This document shows, piece by piece, positions 1 through 7,816 of a DNA stretch of 39,794 nt (the stretch's first letter is position 1; the number at the start of each line of letters is the position of its first letter). The position numbers were made by a program, and so were the translations under genes. Location of the stretch: the NCBI GenBank assembly GCA_002402105.1, contig NVVD01000001.1, positions 343,060-382,853 of the forward strand. The letters run 5' to 3'. Source of the stretch: Candidatus Cloacimonadota bacterium (GTDB taxonomy: Bacteria; Muiribacteriota; UBA6191). The notes under the pieces were generated by a model that saw only the letters and a list, made by a program, of their open reading frames with translations, did not search any database and was not told where the DNA came from.

Positions 1-410
1 GATAAAAATCGAGTAATATTTAAGGGTATAGTACCAAGCTCTTGAGAATTAGAATAAGCAGAAAGAGCCTTGGTATAAATTTCATCAATGAATAGTTTTT
101 GTTGCTTATTTAAGTAAGGGCTATTTGGATTAGATGAGGCAATAAATACTGCATTATCATTTAATTTATGTTTTTTAAATATAAAAGTGAAATTAGAGAA
201 GTTTAAATTACTTTTTTCTATTATTGATAAGATATTTTTTTTATGAAAACTTTGTATTTTTAGTTTATTTCCAAAGGGGTTAGACTTTTTTAAAAGTTGT
301 AATATTTTTTGATTAATGTCACTATTTTCAATTAAATTAGAGATAGTCACTTCTCTTGAAAACGAAATTGTAAAACTCAGCAGATATATGCTTATATATA
401 TAAATTTTAT
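1..410 (-). CDS. Partial protein of unknown function, C-terminus off the left edge; start codon unclear
   Basis: The minus strand is open from about 425 down to base 1, giving at least 130 residues with ordinary coding character for this genome (for example FGNKLKIQSFHKKN and AVFIASSNPNSPYLNKQQK). The first residues look like a signal peptide (KFIYISIYLLSFTISFSRE). No in-frame ATG, GTG or TTG precedes that hydrophobic stretch. A GAGGA at 425-421 sits 4 bases before an ATC and 10 before an ATA at 410-408, which would give an exported protein. The first canonical start is a GTG at 350-348 that would remove the signal sequence. The gene either uses a rare start, is damaged at its 5' end, or has a shorter cytosolic product. 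I recognise no family. It runs the same way as the downstream-facing HEAT-like gene at 490-1362, with about 80 bases between them. Confidence 0.5.
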   Translation of the reverse strand, partial: MKFIYISIYLLSFTISFSREVTISNLIENSDINQKILQLLKKSNPFGNKLKIQSFHKKNILSIIEKSNLNFSNFTFIFKKHKLNDNAVFIASSNPNSPYLNKQQKLFIDEIYTKALSAYSNSQELGTIPLNITRFL

Positions 411-489
411 GTAGATGTTTTCCTCACAAACGATAATTGTATTTAATTGAGTATATATTGTGAACTATGCTGTATCTAAAGTCCAATAT

Positions 490-1362
490 TTATAATGTTT
501 TGATAGCAAAAAGAACAGCATTTTTTACTAAAGGATGTCTATGGTTTTTGAGATGTCTAATTTTATTAAGACTAGAGTGAGCTTTTAGCTCAATTAAAGC
601 ATATATGGCTTGTATTACAATACTAGGCTTTAAACCCATTAGTTCTACTTCTAACCTTGGTATAAACTCTTTTAATTTGAAGTAGGCTAGGAGTTCGATA
701 GATGCTTGTTTAGTCTCGTTATTTTTACTATAAAGAAAGTGTTGAATAACCAAAATAGGAGGATGTTTAATAAAGGCCTTTAAAGACTGTAAAGCAGCAT
801 ATTGATTAATGGTGCTTTCATCAGAATTTTCTAAAAGGCGAAGTATAATAAACCTAATATTTTCATCTGTAATTGTTTGTTCTGAGATGCTTTTATATGG
901 CTCTAAAATAGCAAAATTGTTTTCTTTAATTTTAGGGTGTAAGTCTAACTTTAAGCCTTTGGAATTGTAAAATGAGGGTACTTCTAAATCATCTGCAAAT
1001 TTCTCATAAAAGCCTTGTTTTAAAGAAACTATGTTTTCGCTTTTTGTTTGAATGTCGTTATCAATTTGCTCAATTTTAGAAAAGAGAATATTAAAGGCCT
1101 CTTTATGATTTGATTTTGATAATGTTTCAGAGGCCATTAAAGATATATGGTCTTTTGGGTGGTCTAAACAGGTTTCTAAAAACTTTAAATCCTTGTGTTC
1201 TATACTATTTGGTTCAGAGTTTAACTGTTGTAGTTTTTGAAATAAAAAGTCATCTGAATAGGGTTGTATATTTGAAGTAGTTTCAATTGAATTAGGCTTG
1301 GAATAAAAAATAATTCCAGCTAAAATTAAAATAAAACTATGAATGATATAATCAAAATACAT
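490..1362 (-). CDS. Membrane-anchored HEAT-repeat-like protein
   Basis: This is a 290-residue protein. Residues 3-22 (FDYIIHSFILILAGIIFYSK) form one hydrophobic helix, either an uncleaved anchor or a signal peptide. The rest is polar and helical. Two regions look like HEAT/ARM-type helical pairs: near residues 60-95 (LKFLETCLDHPKDHISLMASETL) and near 190-290, where helices rich in Leu, Ile and Ala end in HPPILV, KQASIELLAYFK and HRHPLVKNAVLFAIK. Such repeats normally serve as protein-binding scaffolds. No catalytic motif is visible. The likely location is the inner membrane with the repeats in the periplasm, inferred only from the single N-terminal helix. No operon partner is certain: the partial gene at the left edge follows on the same strand, and the giant TPR gene starts about 200 bases away on the other strand, so the space between is a divergent promoter region. 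Confidence 0.6.
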   Translation of the reverse strand: MYFDYIIHSFILILAGIIFYSKPNSIETTSNIQPYSDDFLFQKLQQLNSEPNSIEHKDLKFLETCLDHPKDHISLMASETLSKSNHKEAFNILFSKIEQIDNDIQTKSENIVSLKQGFYEKFADDLEVPSFYNSKGLKLDLHPKIKENNFAILEPYKSISEQTITDENIRFIILRLLENSDESTINQYAALQSLKAFIKHPPILVIQHFLYSKNNETKQASIELLAYFKLKEFIPRLEVELMGLKPSIVIQAIYALIELKAHSSLNKIRHLKNHRHPLVKNAVLFAIKTL

Positions 1363-1454
1363 TTTTGCCTAGAGATGGTAGGTAGAGCTTCTATCATATC
1401 AAAAATATAAATATACAGATTAAGATGTATCAGACTAGAAGTGCTTATATAATA

Positions 1455-1495
1455 TATCGACAAAAAGTACTAATTTATATCAACTTTTGTCGATA
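1455..1495. repeat. Inverted repeat in the divergent promoter region, possible operator
   Basis: The left arm TATCGACAAAAAGT (1455-1468) and right arm ACTTTTGTCGATA (1483-1495) are complementary over 13 bases with one extra A in the left arm. The loop is 14 bases. It lies between the leftward HEAT-like gene and the rightward TPR gene, ten bases upstream of a TATAAA (1505-1510) that could be the -10 box for the TPR-lspA run. No T-tract follows, so it is not an intrinsic terminator. An operator for a dimeric regulator is the simplest reading, but no regulator is linked to it. Confidence 0.5.
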
Positions 1496-1568
1496 GATTA
1501 AGGGTATAAATAAATGTAGGTAATTTTTAAGACTGCTTACTTTGAATCATTTACTGTATTGGTAGTAG

Positions 1569-4500
1569 ATGTCATATTTTTTTAAAATAATCATTTTTTT
1601 TGTATTTACTTTTCAAGTAAGTATATCATTTTGTGAGCCTATAATACTTTCAAAAGAAGTTCTGGCCTCTCCCCAAGCCTATAATTTTCAAAGAGCTTTA
1701 CAAAAAACTTCAGTTGTTGAAAGTCAATGGTTAGAGTGGAGCCAATTGCTTTCATCAAATATGGATAAAGGTTTAGAGTTTAACTGGATTTATGATACTA
1801 ATGGCTCTAATAAATTATTATCTGATGATCCGAATGATATTTTTCAACAAAGCTTTTTTTCAGAATTGATTTATACACTAAAATGGACGGGCTTAAATGA
1901 TCATACAGTAAGATATATTTTGGCCTTTATAAAAGAAAATGATTTAGAAAAAGCAATTTATTATTTACAAAAGCTAGAAAAAAAGTATCCAGCAAATTTA
2001 TATCTTTTATTTAATTTAGCACATTTATATGAAAAAATGTCACGAAGAGATTTATCAATTGAGAGATTATCTTATGTACTAAGGTTACCTATCAATGTAG
2101 AAGATGAAATATTTGTTAACTTATGGATGATTCGACTATTAACAGATGTAAGCGATTTTTCACAGGCAGAAAAACATTTAAGTAGAGTTATTAAAATAGT
2201 TAAAAATCAATTGAAAGAGTCAAGAGATGCTCACTTTGAAGCTAAAATTGCAGATAGAGAGAGACTTGCTTTAGAGTTTTTAAAAATAGAAAGAAAATTA
2301 GCAGAGTTATTAAATTATAAAGGCTTACTTTTATATAAGCAAAATAAACTGGTATTAGCATTTGAAATTTTTCAACAACTAGAACAAGAGTTTCCAGGAG
2401 TATTTGTTTATTCATTTAATAAAAATAAAATATTTTTAGAAAGAAGAATTTATGAGTCAGCTTTAAAAAATATTAATAAAATGATTGATAATATTGAAGC
2501 ATTAATTTTATTTTTTGAAAAAAAATCTTTCCAAGCTATTTCTTCGGGAGATTTAGTACAAGGCGAAAAGCTAGCCTTTTCAAGAGAGTATTTTGATAAA
2601 ATATTATCGAAGCTGTTTACTAGAAAAGGAGAAATTCTTTATCGAGAAAGGCTTTATGATAAAGCTTTAAGAATATTAAAAAAATCAGTAGCTAGAAATT
2701 CATCAGATTTTGTTTCTTGGCACAGAATAGCAGATATCCATTTAGAAAAAAAAGACTACCAAAATGCAATTTTTTCGTATAAAAAAGTTGTACAATATGC
2801 TAAAAAAGGTTCAAAAACTCAAATAGCAGCTTTAAGTCAAATTGATAAAGTTTTTGCGCAAGAAGCGATTGATACAATAGAAAAACAAAATCCATTAACT
2901 AAATTAAGAGATGAGTTTTTTCAAAATCTTGAAGCTGGTGATATGGATAGACTCTTTGATTTAAGAGATACCTTTTTAGCTGGAGAAAAGTGGTTAACTC
3001 AAGGCAAATATCAAAAAATAATTTTCTATTTTAAAAAAGAAATGGTGGATAACCCTCAAATTTTAGAATTCCCGTATTATTTAGCAAGATCATATCAAGA
3101 CTTGAATCAAGGGCAATTGGCAAAACTTTACTTTAAAAGAGCTTTAAAAATAAACCCAAGACACATGCCATCATTATATGGTTTAAGCTACTTTTTTGCA
3201 TTAGAAAATAGAAAACTAGAAGCTTCTAAAATATTATCATTTATGCAAAGTATTGATAATAACTCTCACTTTTATTATTCAGCTATGGCTTGGAACTTTT
3301 TACAAAAAAGATTATTTGAAAAAGCAATTTTATTCTATCAAAAAGCTATAGAGTTAAAACCTTCTTTGGGGGAGTATCATTATAGGCTGGGTATTTCTTA
3401 TTTTAAAGCAGGATTGCCTCGTTTTGCTGTTCATAAATTTGAGGACTCTAGGGTTGCTGGATATGGTTGGAATCGTTCTTATTTATTTGAAGGCTTAGCT
3501 TACTTTTATCTGGGTAGTATAAATAAAGGAATTAAAAGTTTAAAAAAAGCAGCAATTACGGGGAAAGATCATCCCAAATTAGTGAATTTTGCAAGAAAAA
3601 ATTTAAAGTATTCTTTAGAGCTTTTATCAGGAAGGTTTGTTCGATTAAAAAGAAAACCAAGAGACTTAAAATTATATAAATTATTTTCAATGAGAAAAGT
3701 TACAAAAGATTTGATTGATTTATCTTCAAGAAAAATTTTAAAAGGAAAAACTCTAGAAGTTATAGAAGAGTTAAAAGAGCAAGAAAAAATAGATAATAAG
3801 AACTTAGAATTAAAATTTTTTATGGCTTATGTTTATTTATTAATAGATAGAGTAGATTCAGCAGAAGAGTCTTTGTTGAGTTCTTTGGATGAAAATTCTT
3901 TAGATTATCGTGCTATGAGTAGTTTAGCAGAGATTTATTTTAGATCAGGTCGGCTTGATCAATGTGTAATTTATTGGGAGAAGTTAAAAAGAGTATCTAA
4001 TTTAATAAAGTATTCGATTGTACTCGAAGGTTTAGCTTCTGGTTTTTCAAAAATGCTTGATATTAATCCAAATGATGAATGGGCAGCCTATAATTATGCT
4101 CTTTTAAAAGTACATACAAAAAAACCTCAAGAAGCCTTAAAATTTTTAGAAAAGATAAATGCTAGAAATAGAAATAAGCAAACTAAATATAAAAATATTT
4201 TATTAAACTTACAGGCTTATGTCTATTATGAACAAGGAATTTTAGAAGAAAATACAGAGTTTGTGAATACGGCACGAGGAATTTTAGTACAGGGGAAATA
4301 TCGCTATATAGATTTAATAGATATTTATAAAATAGGAATTAAAGCTTTAGACCCATTCTCTAAAAAAGAAATAAGAAAAATTAGGGTAAGTGACGAAGAT
4401 TTAAAAGGATTTATTACTAAGTCTTTAAAAGAGAATGCAAAAAAGGAAATAGTCCAAACTGTATCATTAAGGTCAAGACCTCGTTTTGGAGCTAAGTGGA

Positions 4501-5339
4501 ATAGAGTTGATAAATATATTCAAAGAACGGCAAATCAACCAAATAAAAACCGTAAAGTATTAAGCTCTTATGATGTGTATAAAAGAAAGAGAAATTCGGT
4601 TGAAGAGCAGTATGTTAAAATAGACAAATACGGGTTAAGAACAGAAAGCAATCTACAAAAAATCAATAGAGAAAATGATCAATACGTAGAAGATCAAATC
4701 AGAGAAGCTATTGGTAAATTAAAAAAATCAGATTATAAAGCGGCAGAATCTAGCTTACTTGAAACTGTAAATGTAAGGGTTGATTTTGCAGAAGGTTACT
4801 TTTCTTTATTGGTTTTATATCTTGTTGAAGGGCATTACGAAAAAATTAAAACCTTATTACCTTTGTTAGTTAGCTTTAAATCTTATAAGGGCTTTTTTAA
4901 ATTATTAGAAGCTCACTTAAGTTTTCAACAGGGATATTTTGAGCAATCTAAAAAAAGTGTTTTAGCTTTAGATTCTCGTACGATTAGTTTTCCTAAAAAT
5001 AGAGTATTTAACGCTTTGACAGATATATATAAGAGAGTCTTATTAGAGGCTCCAAATGATTTTGAAGCATCACTAAAACTAGGACTTCTATATTTAATTA
5101 GTGCACAATTTGAGAAAGCAGAAAAACATTATAGAAGAGCAGGTCAATATAAAGGCTTGATTCCATATTTAAGTGAGACTTTAGTTTATAAGGCATTGTA
5201 TGAAAAACGGATAAACCCTGCAAAAGAGTCTTTATCTTTGATGGTAAAACTATCAGAAGTTGAAAAAAAAGAAAAGTGGAAAAGACTTGCAAGAGATATA
5301 GATCGTTTGATATTAAATTTTAGGTTTTTAGCTCAATAA
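1569..5339 (+). CDS. Giant secreted tetratricopeptide-repeat (TPR) protein
   Basis: This is a 1256-residue protein. Residues 1-22 are a signal peptide (hydrophobic FFKIIIFFVFTFQVSISF) ending near Cys23. The context ISFC-E is a poor lipobox, so I favour ordinary export. TPR-type helical pairs run through most of the length: about residues 125-175, 355-415, 500-560, 565-640 (AILFYQKAIELKPSLGEYH is a near-consensus TPR), 740-805, 835-870, and a second block at about 1080-1250. A basic, low-complexity linker (about 960-1070, rich in Lys, Arg and Asn) separates the two blocks. TPR arrays bind other proteins, and no enzyme domain is visible, so a periplasmic or outer-membrane scaffold is inferred. 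The next gene, lspA, begins 31 bases after its stop, so both are probably co-transcribed. Confidence 0.8.
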   Translation: MSYFFKIIIFFVFTFQVSISFCEPIILSKEVLASPQAYNFQRALQKTSVVESQWLEWSQLLSSNMDKGLEFNWIYDTNGSNKLLSDDPNDIFQQSFFSELIYTLKWTGLNDHTVRYILAFIKENDLEKAIYYLQKLEKKYPANLYLLFNLAHLYEKMSRRDLSIERLSYVLRLPINVEDEIFVNLWMIRLLTDVSDFSQAEKHLSRVIKIVKNQLKESRDAHFEAKIADRERLALEFLKIERKLAELLNYKGLLLYKQNKLVLAFEIFQQLEQEFPGVFVYSFNKNKIFLERRIYESALKNINKMIDNIEALILFFEKKSFQAISSGDLVQGEKLAFSREYFDKILSKLFTRKGEILYRERLYDKALRILKKSVARNSSDFVSWHRIADIHLEKKDYQNAIFSYKKVVQYAKKGSKTQIAALSQIDKVFAQEAIDTIEKQNPLTKLRDEFFQNLEAGDMDRLFDLRDTFLAGEKWLTQGKYQKIIFYFKKEMVDNPQILEFPYYLARSYQDLNQGQLAKLYFKRALKINPRHMPSLYGLSYFFALENRKLEASKILSFMQSIDNNSHFYYSAMAWNFLQKRLFEKAILFYQKAIELKPSLGEYHYRLGISYFKAGLPRFAVHKFEDSRVAGYGWNRSYLFEGLAYFYLGSINKGIKSLKKAAITGKDHPKLVNFARKNLKYSLELLSGRFVRLKRKPRDLKLYKLFSMRKVTKDLIDLSSRKILKGKTLEVIEELKEQEKIDNKNLELKFFMAYVYLLIDRVDSAEESLLSSLDENSLDYRAMSSLAEIYFRSGRLDQCVIYWEKLKRVSNLIKYSIVLEGLASGFSKMLDINPNDEWAAYNYALLKVHTKKPQEALKFLEKINARNRNKQTKYKNILLNLQAYVYYEQGILEENTEFVNTARGILVQGKYRYIDLIDIYKIGIKALDPFSKKEIRKIRVSDEDLKGFITKSLKENAKKEIVQTVSLRSRPRFGAKWNRVDKYIQRTANQPNKNRKVLSSYDVYKRKRNSVEEQYVKIDKYGLRTESNLQKINRENDQYVEDQIREAIGKLKKSDYKAAESSLLETVNVRVDFAEGYFSLLVLYLVEGHYEKIKTLLPLLVSFKSYKGFFKLLEAHLSFQQGYFEQSKKSVLALDSRTISFPKNRVFNALTDIYKRVLLEAPNDFEASLKLGLLYLISAQFEKAEKHYRRAGQYKGLIPYLSETLVYKALYEKRINPAKESLSLMVKLSEVEKKEKWKRLARDIDRLILNFRFLAQ

Positions 5340-5370
5340 AAACAATAGTTTTGAGTATAGGTAATAAGAA

Positions 5371-6012
5371 ATGAAAATTTTTGAAAATAGTATAAAACAA
5401 GATGTAAACTTTGGTTTTGCAGAGCTTATGATTTGGTTTAAATGGTATTCAATGGCATTTTGCTATTGTTTTTTAGCATTTCCATTTATATGTTTGCGGT
5501 CGATTCCAAAAATATTAAAGCATAATAAAAGGTTTGTTGTATTTTGGGTGACTTTAATAAGTGATTTTTTGTTAAAAATATATTTTGAGAAAAACTTTGA
5601 ATTAGGAGAAAATGTTGAAGTAATTAACGGGATGTTTTCATTAACTTTAGTTTATAACACAGGTGCTGCTTTTGGTATTGCAAAAGGTTTTTCTTGGTTG
5701 TTTATTTCAATGGCTTTAATAACCTGTGCTTTTATATTAGTTTATCTAGCTTTATATAAAGAAGAGGAACCCATGGTTTCTTGGGCATTAGTCTTAATAT
5801 TATCAGGGGCCATAGGCAATATGATTGATCGTGTTACTGTTGGTTATGTAGTTGATTATTTATATGTTTATTATCATACTTTTAATTGGTGGCCAGTATT
5901 TAATTTAGCAGATATAGCCATAGATATTGGAGTAGGTTTAATAATTTTAGATATTATTATGGATATTTTTGGATGGGGTAAGAAAAAAGAAAAGAATTTG
6001 AATACTTTATGA
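5371..6012 (+). CDS. lspA: Lipoprotein signal peptidase (signal peptidase II), N-terminally extended
   Basis: LspA is the inner-membrane aspartyl protease that removes the signal peptide of diacylglyceryl-modified prolipoproteins. Family motifs are clear: YNTGAAFG (about 95-102), GAIGNMIDR (146-154) followed by GYVVDYL with Asp162, and FNLADIAID with Asp181. The 19-residue spacing of the two aspartates matches the known catalytic dyad. Four membrane helices fit the family. The protein is 213 residues, against the usual 150-170. About 50 extra residues precede the first canonical helix (FVVFWVTLISDFLL) and contain an additional hydrophobic segment (about 26-43). The family's usual N-terminal DxxTK motif is degenerate here (SDFLLK). 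An internal start at Met28 is possible but would still leave an extension. Lgt, which acts one step earlier in the pathway, is the next gene. Confidence 0.92.
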   Translation: MKIFENSIKQDVNFGFAELMIWFKWYSMAFCYCFLAFPFICLRSIPKILKHNKRFVVFWVTLISDFLLKIYFEKNFELGENVEVINGMFSLTLVYNTGAAFGIAKGFSWLFISMALITCAFILVYLALYKEEEPMVSWALVLILSGAIGNMIDRVTVGYVVDYLYVYYHTFNWWPVFNLADIAIDIGVGLIILDIIMDIFGWGKKKEKNLNTL

Positions 6013-6059
6013 GTTTCAATAGACTTTTTTTATAGAAAGATTCATTATGTGCTTATAGG

Positions 6060-6083
6060 CTGTGTGAAAAGCTTCTCACATAG
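6060..6083. repeat. Short hairpin between lspA and lgt
   Basis: CTGTGTGA (6060-6067) can pair with TCACATAG (6076-6083), eight pairs with one G-T wobble and an eight-base loop. No T-run follows, so it is unlikely to terminate transcription. It lies about 20 bases upstream of the lgt start and its AAGGA ribosome site. It could be an RNA-processing or translational element, or chance. Confidence 0.25.
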
Positions 6084-6104
6084 TTCTTTAAAGAAGGATG
6101 AAAT

Positions 6105-6884
6105 ATGTATCCAATATTGATAGAAATATGGGGAATCCCTATATATACTTATGGTGTTTGCTTGGCAACGGCATTTTTTTTAGCTGTAAAATTATTAGTT
6201 AGAAGAGGGGCAGAGGTTAGCCTTGAAGAAGAAATTATTTATGACTTGGCAATTATAAGTATTTTTTCGGCGATTGTTGGAGCTAGAATAGCTTATGTTT
6301 ACTTAGCTTGGGATCATTACTCTCAAAATTTATTTGAAATTATCCAAATCTATCGTGGTGGCCTTGTTTTTTTTGGTGGCTTAATGGGTGGTATCGCAGG
6401 AGGAGTTAGTTTTTGGACTTATAAAAAACAAGACGTGCTTCAAATGGGTGATATGATAGCAATTAGTTTGAGCCTTGGACAAGGTATAGGACGTATTGGG
6501 TGTTTTTTTTATGGTTGTTGTTACGGAATGATAATACAAAAAGATTCAATTTGGGCTAGTTTTGGGGTACACTTTCCGTTACATATGCATGACTTAAGGC
6601 ATCCTACTCAGCTATATTCGGCAGTAGCAAACGTGTTAATCTCTCTTTTTTTATATTATATCTACAAAAAAGGTAAGCTAAGAGGAAGAGTCGTTATAGC
6701 TTATTTTTATGTATATGGCACCTTTAGATTTTTGATTGAAATTATTCGTGATGATGTCAGAGGAACCATCTTAGGTATTACATCATTAACGACTTCACAA
6801 ACAGTATCGATACTTGGTATTTTATTTGGTATTGGATTACAAATGTTTTTAACTGCAAAATCAAAAAAATTAGCCCAGGAGTAA
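6105..6884 (+). CDS. lgt: Prolipoprotein diacylglyceryl transferase
   Basis: Lgt moves the diacylglyceryl group of phosphatidylglycerol to the lipobox cysteine of prolipoproteins in the inner membrane. The 259-residue length and multiple membrane segments are typical. Diagnostic stretches are YRGGLVFFGGLMGG (83-96), GQGIGRIGCFFYGCCYG (125-141, the Lgt signature with essential Arg130), HPTQLYSA near 167, and FLIEIIRDD near 209-217. The position equivalent to E. coli His103 is Phe (VFFGG); relatives outside the enterobacteria often carry a non-His residue there. Cysteines replace the Asn and Glu of the enterobacterial signature, also common in distant Lgt proteins. An AAGGA ribosome site precedes the ATG. 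lspA lies upstream and the pseudouridine synthase starts 2 bases after the stop. Confidence 0.95.
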   Translation: MYPILIEIWGIPIYTYGVCLATAFFLAVKLLVRRGAEVSLEEEIIYDLAIISIFSAIVGARIAYVYLAWDHYSQNLFEIIQIYRGGLVFFGGLMGGIAGGVSFWTYKKQDVLQMGDMIAISLSLGQGIGRIGCFFYGCCYGMIIQKDSIWASFGVHFPLHMHDLRHPTQLYSAVANVLISLFLYYIYKKGKLRGRVVIAYFYVYGTFRFLIEIIRDDVRGTILGITSLTTSQTVSILGILFGIGLQMFLTAKSKKLAQE

Positions 6885-6886
6885 AA

Positions 6887-7816
6887 TTGTCAAATACATC
6901 ACAAAACTTTAGTTTTACAGCTGAATCCTCTCAAAGAATAGATAAATTTTTGAGTGATTCTTTATCAGATAAATCTCGCTCTTTTTTACAAAACTTATTA
7001 AGTAATGAAAAAATATCAGTAAATGGTAAAGTTAAATCAAAAAAGAGTTTTAAATTAAAGGTTGGAGATATTGTTGAAATAGAAATCCCTCCTGTAATTG
7101 CTTTAGAGACTCCAGCTGAAGACATGAATCTTAACATTCTTTATGAAGATGAGCATTTGTTGGCTGTTTTGAAGCCTTGGGGAATTTTAACTCATCCATT
7201 ACACGCTGGTAAAGGTGGATCCTTAGTAAGTGGTTTATTGCATCAATGTGAGTTTTTGAGTGGTATTAATGGAGTCATGAGACCTGGTATTGTGCATCGT
7301 TTAGATCGTTGTACTAGCGGGGTGTTAATTGTAGCAAAAGAAGATCAAACTCATAGAAAACTACAAGAATACTTTTCAAATCGTACAATTCAAAAAACTT
7401 ATTATGCTCTTTGTTATGGTAATCCAAAACAACAAGAAGGTATCATAAATTCACCAATTGCTAGAGACCCAAAAAGAAGAACCTTTCAAATAATTGATGA
7501 GTCAGGTAGAGAGTCTATATCTCATTATAAAATTGTAAAATCATGGAATAAATTTCACTTTGTACAAATCAAACCTAAAACAGGTAGAACCCATCAGATT
7601 AGAGTTCATTTACAATCAGTTGGCTTACCTATTTTAGGAGATACAGATTATCAAGGTAGATTTATGCCTAAATGGTTAAAGAGGGTTCAGCTTCATAGTC
7701 GTTCTATTGAGTTTTTACACCCCGTGACTCAAAAAAGAGTATTTATTAAAAGCTCAATTGATGCAGATATGATTTCTGTTATTAGAAGATTAAACCGTGG
7801 AGAGCGATATGTTTAG
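6887..7816 (+). CDS. RluD-family 23S rRNA pseudouridine synthase
   Basis: This 309-residue enzyme isomerises uridine to pseudouridine in rRNA. An N-terminal S4 RNA-binding domain (about 16-75, RIDKFLSDSLSDKSRSFLQNLL) is followed by the catalytic domain. Its catalytic motif is GIVHRLDRCTSGVLIVAK, with nucleophile Asp140. KPKTGRTHQIRVHL and GLPILGDTDYQG are family motifs further on. The start is TTG, set by the CAGGAG ribosome site at 6876-6881 that overlaps the lgt stop. The S4 domain and motif set fit the RluA/RluC/RluD group; which uridine is modified cannot be told from sequence, so no symbol is given. It overlaps ftsY by 8 bases, indicating translational coupling. Confidence 0.9.
   Translation: MSNTSQNFSFTAESSQRIDKFLSDSLSDKSRSFLQNLLSNEKISVNGKVKSKKSFKLKVGDIVEIEIPPVIALETPAEDMNLNILYEDEHLLAVLKPWGILTHPLHAGKGGSLVSGLLHQCEFLSGINGVMRPGIVHRLDRCTSGVLIVAKEDQTHRKLQEYFSNRTIQKTYYALCYGNPKQQEGIINSPIARDPKRRTFQIIDESGRESISHYKIVKSWNKFHFVQIKPKTGRTHQIRVHLQSVGLPILGDTDYQGRFMPKWLKRVQLHSRSIEFLHPVTQKRVFIKSSIDADMISVIRRLNRGERYV

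Noticed and set aside
1620..1640. Lipobox at Cys23 of the TPR protein
   Set aside because: ISFC-E departs from the L-(A/S)-(G/A)-C consensus; an ordinary signal-peptidase site is more likely.
5098..5292. Minus-strand frame inside the giant TPR gene
   Set aside because: Its codon pattern follows the complementary strand and it has no ribosome site or family match. Other overlapping frames, for example 12605-12847, 26000-26311, 28420-28614 and 35608-35895, were rejected for the same reason.
6498..6508. Run of T in lgt as a phase-variation or slippage site
   Set aside because: It encodes the conserved Phe-Phe of the Lgt signature, and such runs are expected in this AT-rich genome.
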